A stretch of DNA of 64,000 nt from Podocnemis expansa (lineage: Eukaryota; Chordata; Testudines; Podocnemididae): positions 2,778,552 through 2,842,551 of the forward strand of contig ML682008.1 in NCBI GenBank assembly GCA_007922195.1. The letters run 5' to 3'. The notes under the pieces were generated by a model. It was not told where the DNA came from, did no database searches, and saw nothing but the letters and a program-made list of their open reading frames with translations. Position numbers and translations under genes: made by a program. Every line of letters starts with the position of its first letter. Position 1 is the stretch's first letter. Shown piece by piece: positions 34,836-46,612 of this stretch.

Positions 34836-35345
34836 TCAGGATTGCAGGGACTGCAATGGAGTAAAAAACGTGTCCTGGCTTGCTGCCCAGCTAGATCCCC
34901 ATGTCGCCTGTTCTCCATATTCCTCCTCCTCCTCCTCCTCATTTACCATCTCTTCCTCACTGTTCATGGCATAGGCCAGTGACTTGGGCTTCTTGGAAGT
35001 ATCTGAGTTATTCTTAGGATTTGTGGTGGGGTCTGTGTCAATAATATCTTGCAGTACTTTGTAAAAGTGATACATCTTCAGCTGTCCACTGGGTCACTGG
35101 CCTTCTAGTGTGCCTTCTGGAGCTCCTTGGCTTTCACATGATATTGATTCTGGTCCTTGTTGTAGGCCTGCTCCTGTATCCCCCATGTAACCTACTTCTG
35201 GATTTCCATGGTTGGATTGGGGCTGTACCTTCACAGCTTCTTGTCCCCACAGGCCCAGGAGATCCAGTACGTCCTGTGTACTCCAGGCAAGAGCATGTCT
35301 GCAGTGTGTAGCCATCATGGTTAGTGGGGCAGTTGCACATAACAA
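34836..35345 (-). pseudogene. Myb/SANT-like (trihelix) protein of a Harbinger element, remnant
   Basis: On the - strand an open frame reads A-W-S-T-Q-D-V-L-D-L-L-G-L-W-G-Q-E-A-V, the first helix of the Myb-like domain found beside Harbinger transposases. A second frame downstream reads M-Y-H-F-Y-K-V-L-Q-D-I-I followed by a D-P-T-T-N-P linker and an acidic run (E-E-E-E-E-E, from the GAG repeat at 34918-34940). A stop separates the two parts. The central Cys/Lys helix is lost. Confidence 0.7.
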
Positions 35346-35579
35346 AAGAGAGCTCCTAGGTGTTGCTCACTACACTTAGCAACCAGGAAAAGGAATTTCA
35401 TATATTTTCTGGGCTTTAAAGAGGAGGAGAAGTTTCCTGTCTTGTGGACCACCAGTGCAGCACAGTTCACAGTGGTGACCAGAGTGTTCATTGCCAAGCC
35501 TTAAGGGACAGTGCCTGAGGGCTATAACAGTTGATGTTGTAACACAGTGTCTATGCTGACACTGTATGTATGCCTACAC

Positions 35580-36499
35580 CAGGTGTTGGCAACCCCTTTG
35601 GCACACTCTTCCAGGTCTGTAGTGCTGCTTCTCATGGCTGTAAGCGCCGCAGCTGCTCCCCCCTCTGGCCTTGTCCCCTGATGTGAGCCCAAGGCTGCAA
35701 GAGTTGTGCATGTGGCAGCTCCTCTGTTCTATATTCTCCTCACTCCTAGTGGGGCCTTTTTGTGGTGATTCCTTTCCCCTAATGGCCCCATCCCTAGCAG
35801 AGCCCAGGGCCACAACAGCCACACACATGGTGACTCTTCCTTTTGCTGCCCTCATTCCAAGAGAGGCCCAGGGCCACAAGAGCAGTGTGCACATTGGCTC
35901 TTTTCTCCTGATGGCCCCTGAGAGCCGTGCCTGCTCAGTGGCTCTTCTTTCCTGGTGGCCCAGCCCCCAGCAGGACCCACAGTTGCAAGAACTGCATGTG
36001 CAGCAGCTCCTCTCCATTGCTGGCCATGTTCCCTCTAAGCTGTGCACATTTGGGCACACACACTGGCCGTGAAGCCCTCACACACAACAAAATAAAGTGC
36101 ACACAAAAAAATTCAACAGCACTAGTATTTTTTAATTTCTACTCGTAAATGGGAGATGGATTATGATGTGATTCACCAGATGTCGCCACATAATAAAACA
36201 TAGATAATCGATGGTTACACTTCTTAAGCTGTGCACTCTGTTCCTGAACACAAGGACAAACTTCCAGTTTGTTGAATGTGAAGGCTGACTACAATTACTG
36301 AAGTGCACACAAATTTGGATACTGGTTCTGAAAAGTTTCACAAAAGAATTTTTTGTGTGCACACTGCCTATGAAATATTAGAGGGAACACTGTTAGCTGG
36401 CCCCTATGCGTCCTATGGTGCTGGAGGGGGCTACCAGCACCTGCTGAGAGTTGGGGAGGAGGGGCTGGTACAAGGGTCAGCAAAGGTCCACACTCCTGG
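35580..36499. mobile_element. hAT-like element containing a second hAT (tentative borders)
   Basis: Begins CAGGTGTTGGCAACCCCTTT and ends near TCAGCAAAGGTCCACACTCC-TG. Flanks GCCTACAC and GTCCACAC agree at six of eight bases. The interior has recurrent phrases about GAGCCCAGGGCCACAA and TTCCCCTAATGGCCCC (35700-35960). A younger hAT occupies 36025-36392. Confidence 0.55.
36025..36392. mobile_element. hAT MITE of the CAGTGTTCCCTCTAA family (368 bp)
   Basis: Starts CATGTTCCCTCTAAGCTGTG and ends ATATTAGAGGGAACACTG, clear inverted repeats. The flanks TTGCTGGC and TTAGCTGGC look like one duplication with a one-base indel. Interior includes GTGCACACAAATTTGG. No coding capacity. Confidence 0.8.
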
Positions 36500-36507
36500 T
36501 CCACACA

Positions 36508-38275
36508 GTGACTAGACATTTGCAGCTGGCCTGTGCCAGCCAATCTGAACTCGCAGGCTCAGGCCGTGGGCTGTTTCACTGCAGTGTAGACTTGGAGCCT
36601 GAGCTCTAGGACTTTTGCACCTCACATAAGCCTAGGCTCCATGGCAAGCCCAGAAATCTACAGATCAGTGAAATAGCCTGTTATCCCAAGGCCTGTGAGC
36701 CTGAGTCATTGGGCACAAGACAACTGCGATTCCTTCTCTGCTGTGTAGGCCTACCTGTATCAGCCTGACAATATTGACTATGACTGCATTGCTCTGGGAG
36801 GTGGCGATTTGTTAGTTATTCAGTATAGTGCAGCACTTTCAGTGGCAGCAGCCAGATTCAAATGAAGACATATGCACAAAGACAAAACCATATGCTGCCT
36901 TGCATTGACATAACTGCATAGAGTAGGTCTGGCCTCATTACTGTTGGCGTCTGACTATACACGGCCTTCTCTGGGTATATAGCTGGCCTGCATTCCACAC
37001 CCCAACTCAGGGTGAAGTAATTTAAAACAAGATTATTTAAATAATTCATTTAGGCACTACATTATTTTATTTATTTATTTATTTATAATTGCTTTAAGTC
37101 AGGTTGTGACTTTGTAAAACTAATTAGAAAATTTGCACTATTCCAGGTTTAGATTCAAATATATGATGAACAAAACTATAAAGGCAGAAACAGTTCTTAA
37201 ATGCCATTACTAGTAGGGTATGTAACTTTAATTTTACCAAACAGCTATAGGCAAAAATACAAATATAAAACATTAAAGTCCTGTTTCAAAAAATACTTCA
37301 GCAGTTGCATAATTTCATTCACACCAAATAGTCAAATTGATTTTGGTGGGAATACTCAAATGTATGAAATTAAGCATGCATGTAATTGTTTGCAGCATCA
37401 TTGGCTAAAATTGGTATTTTTATTAAGTTTTCCTGTAATGGCATAACATCTTTTGCCATTTTAACACTGAAGCTGTTTTGTTTTAACATGACAAGCTATT
37501 TAGCCCTTAGACCCATTAACAAAGATGGGGGGGTTCTTTTGCATGTATACCATAACAAAAAAATAAAAAAATAAAAATAGGGGCCCAAAGTTAGGCTTCT
37601 ACACCAATAATTGGGCACATAAGGCTTTCAAAAGCTTCAGATTATAAACCATGTTGGAAGGCATAGTGTGATGTAGTTGAACCCTTTAAGCTTTCTTGAC
37701 TTCTGGCTTTTCAATGTAATGAAACATAGTGATCACTGCAAATATAGCCCAGGCTATTTGCTTATCAATTTTGTGTTTGAATCTATGCTGTTCTCACAAC
37801 AGGATATTAAGACATATCTCCACAGGAAAGTTACATGAGTAGAAAATAAAGTGTTTAATTATGGTGATATAAATTCTTATATGGATACTTTTATTTCAGC
37901 CTGAAAACTTTGGGTTTTTTTTTTATTTAGCTTATGTTGCTTTCAAAGGGGTTTAAACTAACCCAGAAAAACCACTCTTACTCCAGAATAAGTGTAGAGA
38001 TTAAATGATACAAGCATAATTATACAGCAACAGAGATATTAAAATTCCACTAATTTTGGAGAGGCGCATTCTATCTTCCCACTGGGCCCAGGGACCAGAG
38101 GAGTTGTGCTCTCTCTGCCAGGGACTCAGAGACGAGTGGAGCTCTGTGTCCCATGCTTATTATTAGGGAGGGAGGGCATTATCTATGCTTGTTTCCCCCA
38201 TGCATGTCTCTGTACTGGCATGGTTCTTTCAAAGGCCCTCCCTCTTAACTATTAAATACCATTTTCAACTCAGTG
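36508..38275. other. Intron, nothing recognised; (TTTA)n at 37066-37086
   Basis: Unique-looking and AT-rich toward the right. The only low-complexity feature is the short TTTA run. Confidence 0.5.
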
Positions 38276-38317
38276 TTAAGTCATGTACAGAATAGCAGTC
38301 TGTTCCAGGCATTTCTC

Positions 38318-38521
38318 CTAAAGTTGACAAGTTGCAAACGTGATATCTATGGTCCCACAATCTTTCCTGAAGCTATACTGACTCTCAGGCAGGAGCCCTT
38401 GTTCAGTGTGTTGCACAAGACAATTCAGCAGAATTCTGCTAGTAATTTTGCTGGTGATTGACAACAGAAAGATGCCCTGACAATTATGGCATAGTAAGCT
38501 CTTATCTTTCTGCTTATACAA
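38318..38521 (-). pseudogene. LINE reverse transcriptase, inverted upstream segment
   Basis: Open frame on the - strand with H-N-C-Q-G-I-F-L-L-S-I-T-S-K-I and L-L-P-E-S-Q-Y-S-F-R-K-D-C-G-T, RT finger motifs. A stop follows the leucine of T-C-Q-L, but similarity continues (E-K-C-L-E-Q) to about 38279. Confidence 0.85.
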
Positions 38522-38532
38522 GTGAATGATGG

Positions 38533-39145
38533 ATGCAAAATTTTAGCTGCCCAGAGAAAATCATCTCAATGGTTCGGCGTTTCTGTGTTGGCATACTCGC
38601 CTATGTAATGAATGATGGTGAGTCATCTGAACCATTATGGGTCCCCAATGGAGTCAAGCAGGCCTATGTGTTGGCCCCAACTCTCTTCCGTATGTTTTCT
38701 GCTATGCTTATAGATACCATTTGTGACTGTGACACCAGGATTAGCATCAGATAGTGGACTGATGGCAGGTTTTTCAGTTGGAGGAGATGACAGACAAAGT
38801 GGAAGGTATAGGAAGTGACTGTTTGTGATCTGTTTACTGATGAGAGTTTCCTGAACGCCAAATCTGAGTTTGACATCTCATGGAGCATGGACTATTCTCT
38901 TCAGCTTGAGACAATTTTGGTCTCACAATCAATGGCAAGAATGGCCTGCATCCGGGAAGACCTATGTGGAACTTACTTTCACAATGAAAGGCCAGATCCT
39001 CCAGTCAGTGGACAGATTTATCTACCTTATCAGTACACTGTCACATGCAGTTCATATTGATGATGAAACCAACACCAGAATTGCCAAAGCAAGTTTGGTC
39101 TTTGGCAGACTATGCCCAAATGTATGGGAGCACAGAGTAGGGTGA
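38533..39145 (+). pseudogene. LINE reverse transcriptase, palm and thumb remnant
   Basis: Two open frames joined by frameshifts and stops at about 38755-38820. Palm motif N-G-V-K-Q-A-Y-V-L-A-P-T-L lies at about 38650, the catalytic box is changed to F-T-D-E at about 38833, and the thumb-proximal D-D-E-T-N-T-R-I-A-K-A-S lies at about 39060. Loss of the F-A-D-D motif shows inactivity. Confidence 0.8.
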
Positions 39146-39915
39146 CTGGATTTCCTGATTTCATAGGAACAGTCCTGACATTCAGGGTTTTTTTCTTATA
39201 TAGGTGCCTATTACCATCCCATCCCAATTTTTCACATTTGCTATATGTTCACCATAGCGCTGAGGCATTAGTTAACAAACAAAGCTGAAATTGTGTTGCC
39301 AACTTTGATATATGCATACCAAAGCTGGATGGTATACAGATGTGGTGTTTATGAAGCACACATGGCTGGGGAAATAGATGAAGATAAGATGGTAAGACAA
39401 GGTTCCAGATACCGAAGGTCTCATACGGGCACGTATTCCAAGCATCCATACTCAGTCATTTGGTAAAATCCGTGGTCAGATGGGCACTCCATGCCACCAG
39501 AATGTCAGGTGAGCAACTGACCAGGTGGTGAGCTAAAGAAGGGAAAGCGCTCTCAGGGAGGCCAGAAGAACCATTTAAAGGATTCTGTTAAGATATCCAT
39601 GAAGCATTTCAGCAGTGGCAAGAGTTTTGGGAAGATCTTGCTGAGGATCATTCTATCTGGCAAAGTCTCATTCCTACTAAAGTCATAGTCCATGACCAGA
39701 GAACTATTGAGACAGAAGTGCCAGCAGCCTAAACCCTATAAAATCATCAGGTCCCCTGTTAATCAAGTAACACACAGCAGCATCTCTTGCTCAGTGTGTC
39801 ACAGACTGTTCAAAATTCAAACTGGCCTGATCAGCAGCTCACATGCTCACAGAAATCAAACTGATCAGTGATGTCGTGGTCGTCTTCAAACTGAAAGGAA
39901 AAACAACTGTTATAA

Positions 39916-40751
39916 CTGGTAAAAATTTTCAAGCCTAGACAGATACATAGGAAAGCTCTGAACTGTTTTGTTTTGTTTTGTTCAGTCCAGACGAACATTT
40001 TCACCATGAAATTTCTCAGTGGAAAAAATAAGACGTTTATGAAACTTGAACTTTAACTAACAAATAGAGAATTAATGAAGGAAACAAGAGACCAAATATT
40101 CACTCCGATAGAGCTAAAAATGCAGTACTAGCAACATTTGAAAAAAATATTTTTTTAAGAAGTCCATTACTATATTTTTAAATCATGTTTTTTTTTTCTC
40201 TATCCTACTTTATGCCTGGTGCCAGTGCCCAACTCCTAGCTGTTATGTGGATGGGGACTGGATCCAGTGATCTCTGCTAACATGCCCAGTGTGAACAGCC
40301 TCTTGAAAGGGCAAGGGCAGAGCATACGTTGTACTCAGGTAAAAGGTGAATGACCTCTGCCTGCGGTGAACACTGTTCAGGAGCCCCAGAAGAAAGCCAG
40401 GGGGAGGCAGCCAGAAACCCTCCTGTTTGCAGTACAGCGTCTCTGCACTCCCTCCTCAAAAATGCCCGGTGCCTTTAAAGCTCAACCCAGTCTTTCATCT
40501 GGATGGAATTGAACATTATGTCTGTTTTTTTTCTCAAATCAGTTTATTTTTATTTGATTCATTTCTATTAAATGACAGTGATGCATTTAAAATGCTGAAT
40601 GTAAAAGCCAGATATGGAGCAGATCTGTAAAACTACAGATATAAAGGCCTGACACATGACCAGTTATTTCCTATATGAGAAGAGTGATGTGTCTGAGACT
40701 GAGTGTCTCTCTGTAGTGACAGTTGGCTAACCAGTGTGCATTTGTTCTCAG
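39916..40751. other. Intron, nothing recognised
   Basis: End of the 13.5-kb intron, with (GTTTT)n at about 39966-39982. No exon or confident repeat. Confidence 0.5.
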
Positions 40752-40845
40752 GACATACTGTTCAGACTGGACTCTCAGAACTTGGAGTCTGGCAGGTTGA
40801 AATGTCCTTTTGATCCTCAGCAGCCTTTTGCTTCAGTAATGACAG
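40752..40845 (+). CDS. SEMA3D: SEMA3D exon (94 nt)
   Basis: Thirty-one codons plus one base read [16 protein letters not shown], then [15 protein letters not shown], and a G that starts a split Asp codon. The G-R-x-K-C-P-F-D-P motif is conserved across class 3 semaphorins. The acceptor is TTTGTTCTCAG and the donor ACAG|GTAAGA, both near consensus. Phase is 0 in and 1 out and joins to the exon at 44768. Confidence 0.96.
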
Positions 40846-40929
40846 GTAAGACATCAATATTATGGATGTTTCTTCCTTGAGTGTTCATCAAATCCTAATT
40901 TAACAAAAGACAGTGGAATCAAATCCTGG

Positions 40930-41005
40930 TGTAAATTAGCATAGCTCCACTGACTCCAGTGACGCTAGCAAATTTATACTAGCTGAGGATCCAGCCCAAC
41001 CATGT
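40930..41005. repeat. Short palindromic amniote repeat
   Basis: GTGTAAATTAGCATAGCTCC, then ACTAGCTGAGGATCCAGCCC, an old widespread amniote repeat also at about 53425. Confidence 0.5.
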
Positions 41006-42185
41006 CCTACACTTTTCATAAGCTTAAGAAAATGAATGCCATAAAGCTAACAGGGAAATGTGGGAATCAAGAAATGGAAAAGCTGCCAATTTAGAAATGA
41101 CGTAGTGTCATCTTTACTGAGTCATTTCTGCTTTAAATAAAAATCTGTATACAGTACTGAAAATGATTCAGGGGCTCTGCGGCAACTGCCAATATTGTTA
41201 GTCCTTTGAAGTCTGTTGACACACATGAAGTCATCTGCATAAATACATTTTGATGTGTATAATTATTTAAGTAGCCCTTTCAGAGGAACTAAGTGAAAGA
41301 AAAAGATAGTGCAGTTTTTCACTTGCCCGTACTTAAGAGCTGTGTGGTCTGACATTTGGTACCATGGAATGTCAGTCTGACCTCTGGATTTCTAACCACT
41401 GTAAAAGAGCTACTTTTGTCATGGTTTGGTTCAGAGCTTCAGACAATGTTCATTTAACTTGTCCATCAAGTGTATGAATACGAGATAAGATTGAAGCTCC
41501 GTGACCTTTTCATTTACAGCAAAAGAAGAGTGGTGATGGTGCTTTGAAGTATCAGCCACTTGAGGTTATAAAAAGAATATGACTAATGTTCAGCCTTTAT
41601 TCTGAGATAATGAGATAGATGATTTGTGATCTTGACCCAGCTGAAGGGCCAGCACTTCCTTTATTAAAAACAATAGATTAAAGCCAGGGGTTTACCATTC
41701 TCAGGAACCCCTAGCACTTTTTTAATGGCCATGAAGTCTATTTTTAAAAGGGGATTCTAAAAACTTCTACTGTTCTCTTTTTCCTAATGTGACAGAGGAC
41801 TCTGATTTATTATAACACTGATTGTTAATTTCAGTGGCACTAAAATACTTTTGATTTGTTTGTTAAGTCTTGTATAGTGAAGAAGTGGCATATTTAAACT
41901 TATTAAAACAAAATTTTTAGAACATAAAAACTCCTATACTTGATGAGAGTAGTGATCTCTCTCGTTCAGTATCCCATCCCTGACAACAACCAGTGCCAAA
42001 TGCTTCAGGAGATGGTACAAGAGTACTGCAGTGGGCCGTTGTAATACCATCTGCCCTGTGGAAAAATTGCTTTCTTAGTATCAGGTAGTTCATGGCCTTA
42101 AACGTAAGGGAGGCAGTTTGGCCTAGTGGGTCAGACCCAGTTGAGCACAGGAATGGGACCCACCACTGTCAAGTCCTTTGTGGGA
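41006..42185. other. Intron, nothing recognised
   Basis: Unique-looking intron between two sema exons; no exon or RNA gene. Confidence 0.5.
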
Positions 42186-42189
42186 TATG

Positions 42190-42350
42190 CAAATTCAGAC
42201 TAGAAATGAGAGGTACCTAAGTGTTATGACATCTCCATCAGTGGCAATTTTTAAATCAGGAGTAGATATTTTTTTCTGAGGAATGCTCTAGTTCAAACAA
42301 AAATTGTTTGGGGGAATTTCTATGGCCTGTGCGGGAGTTCCCATGAAACA
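42190..42350 (+). mobile_element. CR1 LINE 3' fragment
   Basis: ATGCAAATTCAGACTAGAAA, CATCAGTGGCAATTTTTAAA, TCAGGAGTAGAT and GGGGGAATTTCTATGGCCTG are CR1 3' end phrases also seen at 15880-16110. Confidence 0.65.
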
Positions 42351-42374
42351 CTTCTGATGTTAGCCTTTATGAAA

Positions 42375-42560
42375 ACAAACTTCCATCCAGTTCCTGGCTC
42401 TGCCACTTGCCTGCTCGATGATCTTGGCCAAGTTCTGTCCCTGCTCGATGACTTGTTTTTCCCATAGTTAAGTGAAGGTTATGATGTTGACCTTTTTTTG
42501 AAAAGTACTTTGAAATCTAAAGATATAAAATGCTATCCAAGAGCTAGGAATTATTATAGC
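42375..42560. repeat. MIR-like SINE
   Basis: TGGCTCTGCCACTTGCCTGC, then ACTTTGAAATCTAAAGATAT and AAGAGCTAGGAATTATTAT, a standard old SINE tail. Confidence 0.55.
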
Positions 42561-43734
42561 CTTCATAAAATAGTTTTATCTTTCAATGTAGCTGGGAATA
42601 TTCTCATTCTCCTTATAAATGCCTAATGGTTTTTGATTCTTGCAAATCATTTGGCCTCAATATCTTGTGGCAGTAAGTTCCACAGGTTAGCTACGCATTA
42701 AAAACTAGTTCCTGTGGCTAAAATGCACAGGGGCAGAATGAGTGTTTATTTTAACAGGTAGTTTTAAGAAGCTATTGGCTGGGTTATGCAAATACTGTCT
42801 GGCATGAGAAGTTGCAGGTGAATAACTAAAGGCTTTGTTTATCTGCCTACCCTAAGTAGGTATTTTAATGTTAGACAGTTGCACAAAGCTTTTATGCATT
42901 TATTATTAACATTGTTGTTCACAATCCATCCCTTTTTAAAAATTCTTGTCTACGAAAGCCTTTCTAGGAAACAACAGGAACTTGGAGTGCAGGATACCAA
43001 AGAATAAGTTAAGTGCTGAGAACCCCTTGTCAACAGAGTTAAGTGAGGATGGGCATTTTCTTTGAGCCATTCAGATTTATCAATCATTGAATGCCTGTCA
43101 GTTAGCAAACACTAATTATATCATCCATTCCTCATTTTGACATTTACCTTTCAGAATGTGCTATTGTCACTGCACAAAGGAGACATACTGTCTGAAAGAT
43201 TTATTTAAAAATATCATTATGGAAGGATTACTTGGAAAATAAATAATACTGATAAAAATAGGTTGGTTTGATTCATATTTATGGGGTAGAGGGAGTGGTT
43301 AGGTCTTAATTTTTAATGTGCACTTTTCTCTTTATAAAAAATTATTTGCAGCATCAACATTGCATAATACTGAAAATGCAGTTACTTTTAGCATAGGATA
43401 TACCTGTAGAGAGATGACATAAAACATTTTCATCCATGTCAGAATTTGAGTTAGGGGACCTTTCATAGGTGGTATATGATTATTATGAAATTTGAAGTGC
43501 TGCCACTGATGTATGAGATTACATGCATGGTAGTTTCTTGTTAAAGACAGCGGAAATATATCATTGTATAGAAATTCTTAATAAAAATTATCATTTCTTA
43601 TTTTGCAAGAACTAAATGCTGCAGAATGCCCTGTCCAATGGAAAACGTGGACAGCAGGGCGTTTTGGTGTTTTTTCACAAAAGAGTTATATTCTGAGCAG
43701 GAAAAGGAAAACATTGTTCTGGTCTTTTGTGCAG
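42561..43734. other. Intron, nothing recognised
   Basis: AT-rich unique-looking sequence. Confidence 0.5.
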
Positions 43735-43852
43735 TGCTGAGGTCATGAAGCACATATGCTCTTGGAATTGTTTTGGGGAAGTTCTATGGCTTGTTTTGTG
43801 CAGGAGGATGGACTCAATAATCACAGTAGTCCCTTCTGGCCTTACAGTCTAT
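43735..43852 (+). mobile_element. CR1 LINE 3' terminus
   Basis: GGGGAAGTTCTATGGC, TGTGCAGGAGGATGGACTC, AGTCCCTTCTGGCCTTACAG and TCTATG. It is cut off by the TIR element starting at 43853. Confidence 0.7.
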
Positions 43853-44233
43853 GGGTATGTCTACACTGGAGGCTTTGTTAAGTCGACTTAAAATTGACCT
43901 TGTTAAGTCAACTTAGAGAGTCCACATTGAAAACTCTTGTCAACTGCCTGAGTCCAGACTGACAGGTGCTAAGTCAATGGAGGAGTCCACATTGATGGAG
44001 GTCCTGCCCCATATTGCACTGGAGAAGGCACTTACGGCCTTTCCTCATCTACATTGGCTTAAGTCAACTTAATAAAGTTGACTTAACCATTAAGTCGACC
44101 TTAGGCGGTGGTGTTATTAAGTTGACTTAAGGAAGTGCTTAAGTCGACTTCATAAAAGCCCAATATAGCCGCAGAAGTCTGCAGGCAGCTTAACCTTCCT
44201 TAAGGCACCTAAGTGTCCAGTGTAGACATAGCC
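43853..44233. mobile_element. TIR element, TTAAGTCGACTTAA family (381 bp)
   Basis: Starts GGGTATGTCTACACTGGAGG and ends TCCAGTGTAGACATAGCC. Interior palindromes match the copies at 3256 and 4790. Flanks TAT and TGT may be a decayed 3-bp duplication. It is inserted in the last bases of a CR1. Confidence 0.8.
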
Positions 44234-44694
44234 TGTGAACGATATAGAAACCTAAACAGAGGACTCAACTGTAATTGCAGTTGCACCTCTCATGCTACAA
44301 CATTTGGAAACAATATGGAACTTTCTTCTTGCTTAGTTTTGAATGGAGTTTCACTGTAAGGCAGATCGTCATCATCTCACCCAGGCAAAGATGCTCATTT
44401 ACTTTCAGTCCATCATGGTGTGGCCCTATATGAAAATTCATACTTAGCAGTTTTAATCGTATAAAATACTTTTCTATATTAACTGACCTTTGGACACTCT
44501 CGCTGAGTCTCATTGAAAATCAATGGGATTTAGGCTCTTCTGTGCCTAAAGTCTCTTTTGGTAAGAAGACCTAGCCTCTGAAGTTACTGAGGCATGTTGT
44601 AAATTTTAACTTTTATCTCGCATTAGGGAATCAAAGACTTGGATTGTCTTTAATGAAAAGAATAGTGTAAACTACACATACTTCATTCATGTAA

Positions 44695-45788
<1,094 letters not shown>

Positions 45789-45851
<63 letters not shown>
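45789..45851. repeat. (CA)n microsatellite, about 31 units
   Basis: Uninterrupted AC run preceded by a CT-rich run (45750-45788). Confidence 0.98.
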
Positions 45852-45852
<1 letters not shown>

Positions 45853-46089
45853 CTCTTAAAATATCCTTAACCCTCCCCGTGCTTGTACAGGAGACACTTC
45901 CAAATAGATGGAGAATCTCATCTCCTTTAGGCCTTGCTTACCTCCCTCTCTGTGGTCTCCTACTTCACTCACCTGGCAGGCTCTGTACATTGTCCCACCT
46001 CTCTTACCATCAGCTGCCAGCCGCTACACTTCTTGAAGGAGGGTGCACACTTGACAGTGAAGGAAGGCAGGGAATGTAATTCTTCTGCT

Positions 46090-46612
46090 CTACTCCATGA
46101 TGATTAGTCCTAGGTTGGAGTATTGTGTCCAGTTCTGGATGCCTCATGTCAGGAAAGATGTGGACAAATTGGAGATAGTCCAAAGAAGAGCAACAAGAAT
46201 GATTAAAAGTCTTGAACGCTTGACTTATGAGGGAAGAGTGAAAGAACTGGGATTCTTTAGTCTGGAAAAGAGGAGCCCAAGAAGGGATATGATTACAGTT
46301 TACAAGTGCCTAAAAGGCTGTTATGAGGAGAAGGGAGAAATATTATTCTCCTTAATCCCTGATGAGAAGAAAAGAGGCAGTGGGTTTAAATTACAGCAAG
46401 GGAGGTTTGGTCTGGACATTAGGAAAAAAATCCTGTCAGGGTAATTAACCACTGAAATAAGTTACCTAGGCAGGTTGTGGAACCTCGATCATTGGAAGTT
46501 TTTAAAAGCAGGTTAAACAAATGCTGGTCAGAGATGGTTTAAGAGGGCACTTGGTCCTGTCATGAGTACAGGGGATTGGACTCAGTGACCTCTCATGGTC
46601 CCTTGAGGTTCT
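46090..46612 (+). mobile_element. CR1 LINE, end of ORF2 and 3' non-coding part
   Basis: The + strand frame at 46097-46444 reads S-P-R-L-E-Y-C-V-Q-F-W, then D-V-D-K-L-E-I-V-Q-R-R-A-T-R-M-I and K-E-L-G-F-F-S-L-E-K-R, the signature of the CR1 ORF2 C-terminus. The non-coding end follows (CAGGTTGTGGAACC, GTACAGGGGATTGGACTCAG, ACCTCTCATGGTCCC). It is 5' truncated, lacking the endonuclease and RT core, but this stretch has an unusually long open frame (115 codons), so it is among the younger CR1 copies here. Confidence 0.9.

Larger units (their letters stand above)
32513..35575. mobile_element. Fossil PIF/Harbinger DNA transposon
   Basis: Two oppositely oriented gene remnants, a DDE transposase on the + strand (ending near 33357) and a Myb/SANT-like protein on the - strand (35345 to about 34840), are the standard gene pair of PIF/Harbinger elements. 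The ends were not resolved. The middle (33600-34830) holds further decayed - strand coding pieces. Frameshifts and stops show it is long inactive. A poly-A-like GAACTAATAAAGATGAATTT at about 33693 lies after the transposase. Confidence 0.65.
38278..39915 (+). mobile_element. LINE with 5' inversion
   Basis: The right part (about 38533-39915) is + strand end-of-RT coding: F-S-C-P-E-K-I-I-S-M-V-R-R-F, N-G-V-K-Q-A-Y-V-L-A-P-T-L-F, a decayed catalytic box D-L-F-T-D-E-S-F-L-N-A (family F-A-D-D), D-R-F-I-Y-L-I-S-T-L-S-H-A-V-H-I, R-I-A-K-A-S, and a C-terminal C-S-V-C-H finger remnant. The left part (38521 down to about 38278) is the immediately preceding RT segment on the - strand: G-I-F-L-L-S-I-T-S-K-I, L-L-P-E-S-Q-Y-S-F-R-K. 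This order is that of twin-primed 5' inversion. Clade not assigned (RTE/L2-like). Confidence 0.85.

Noticed and set aside
35574..36059. 161-codon - strand open frame
   Set aside because: Falls in the repeated GC-rich core of a hAT-like element.
45789..45851. CA repeat as a splicing element for a nearby exon
   Set aside because: It lies about 0.9 kb after one exon and 4.4 kb before the next, too far for a specific claim.
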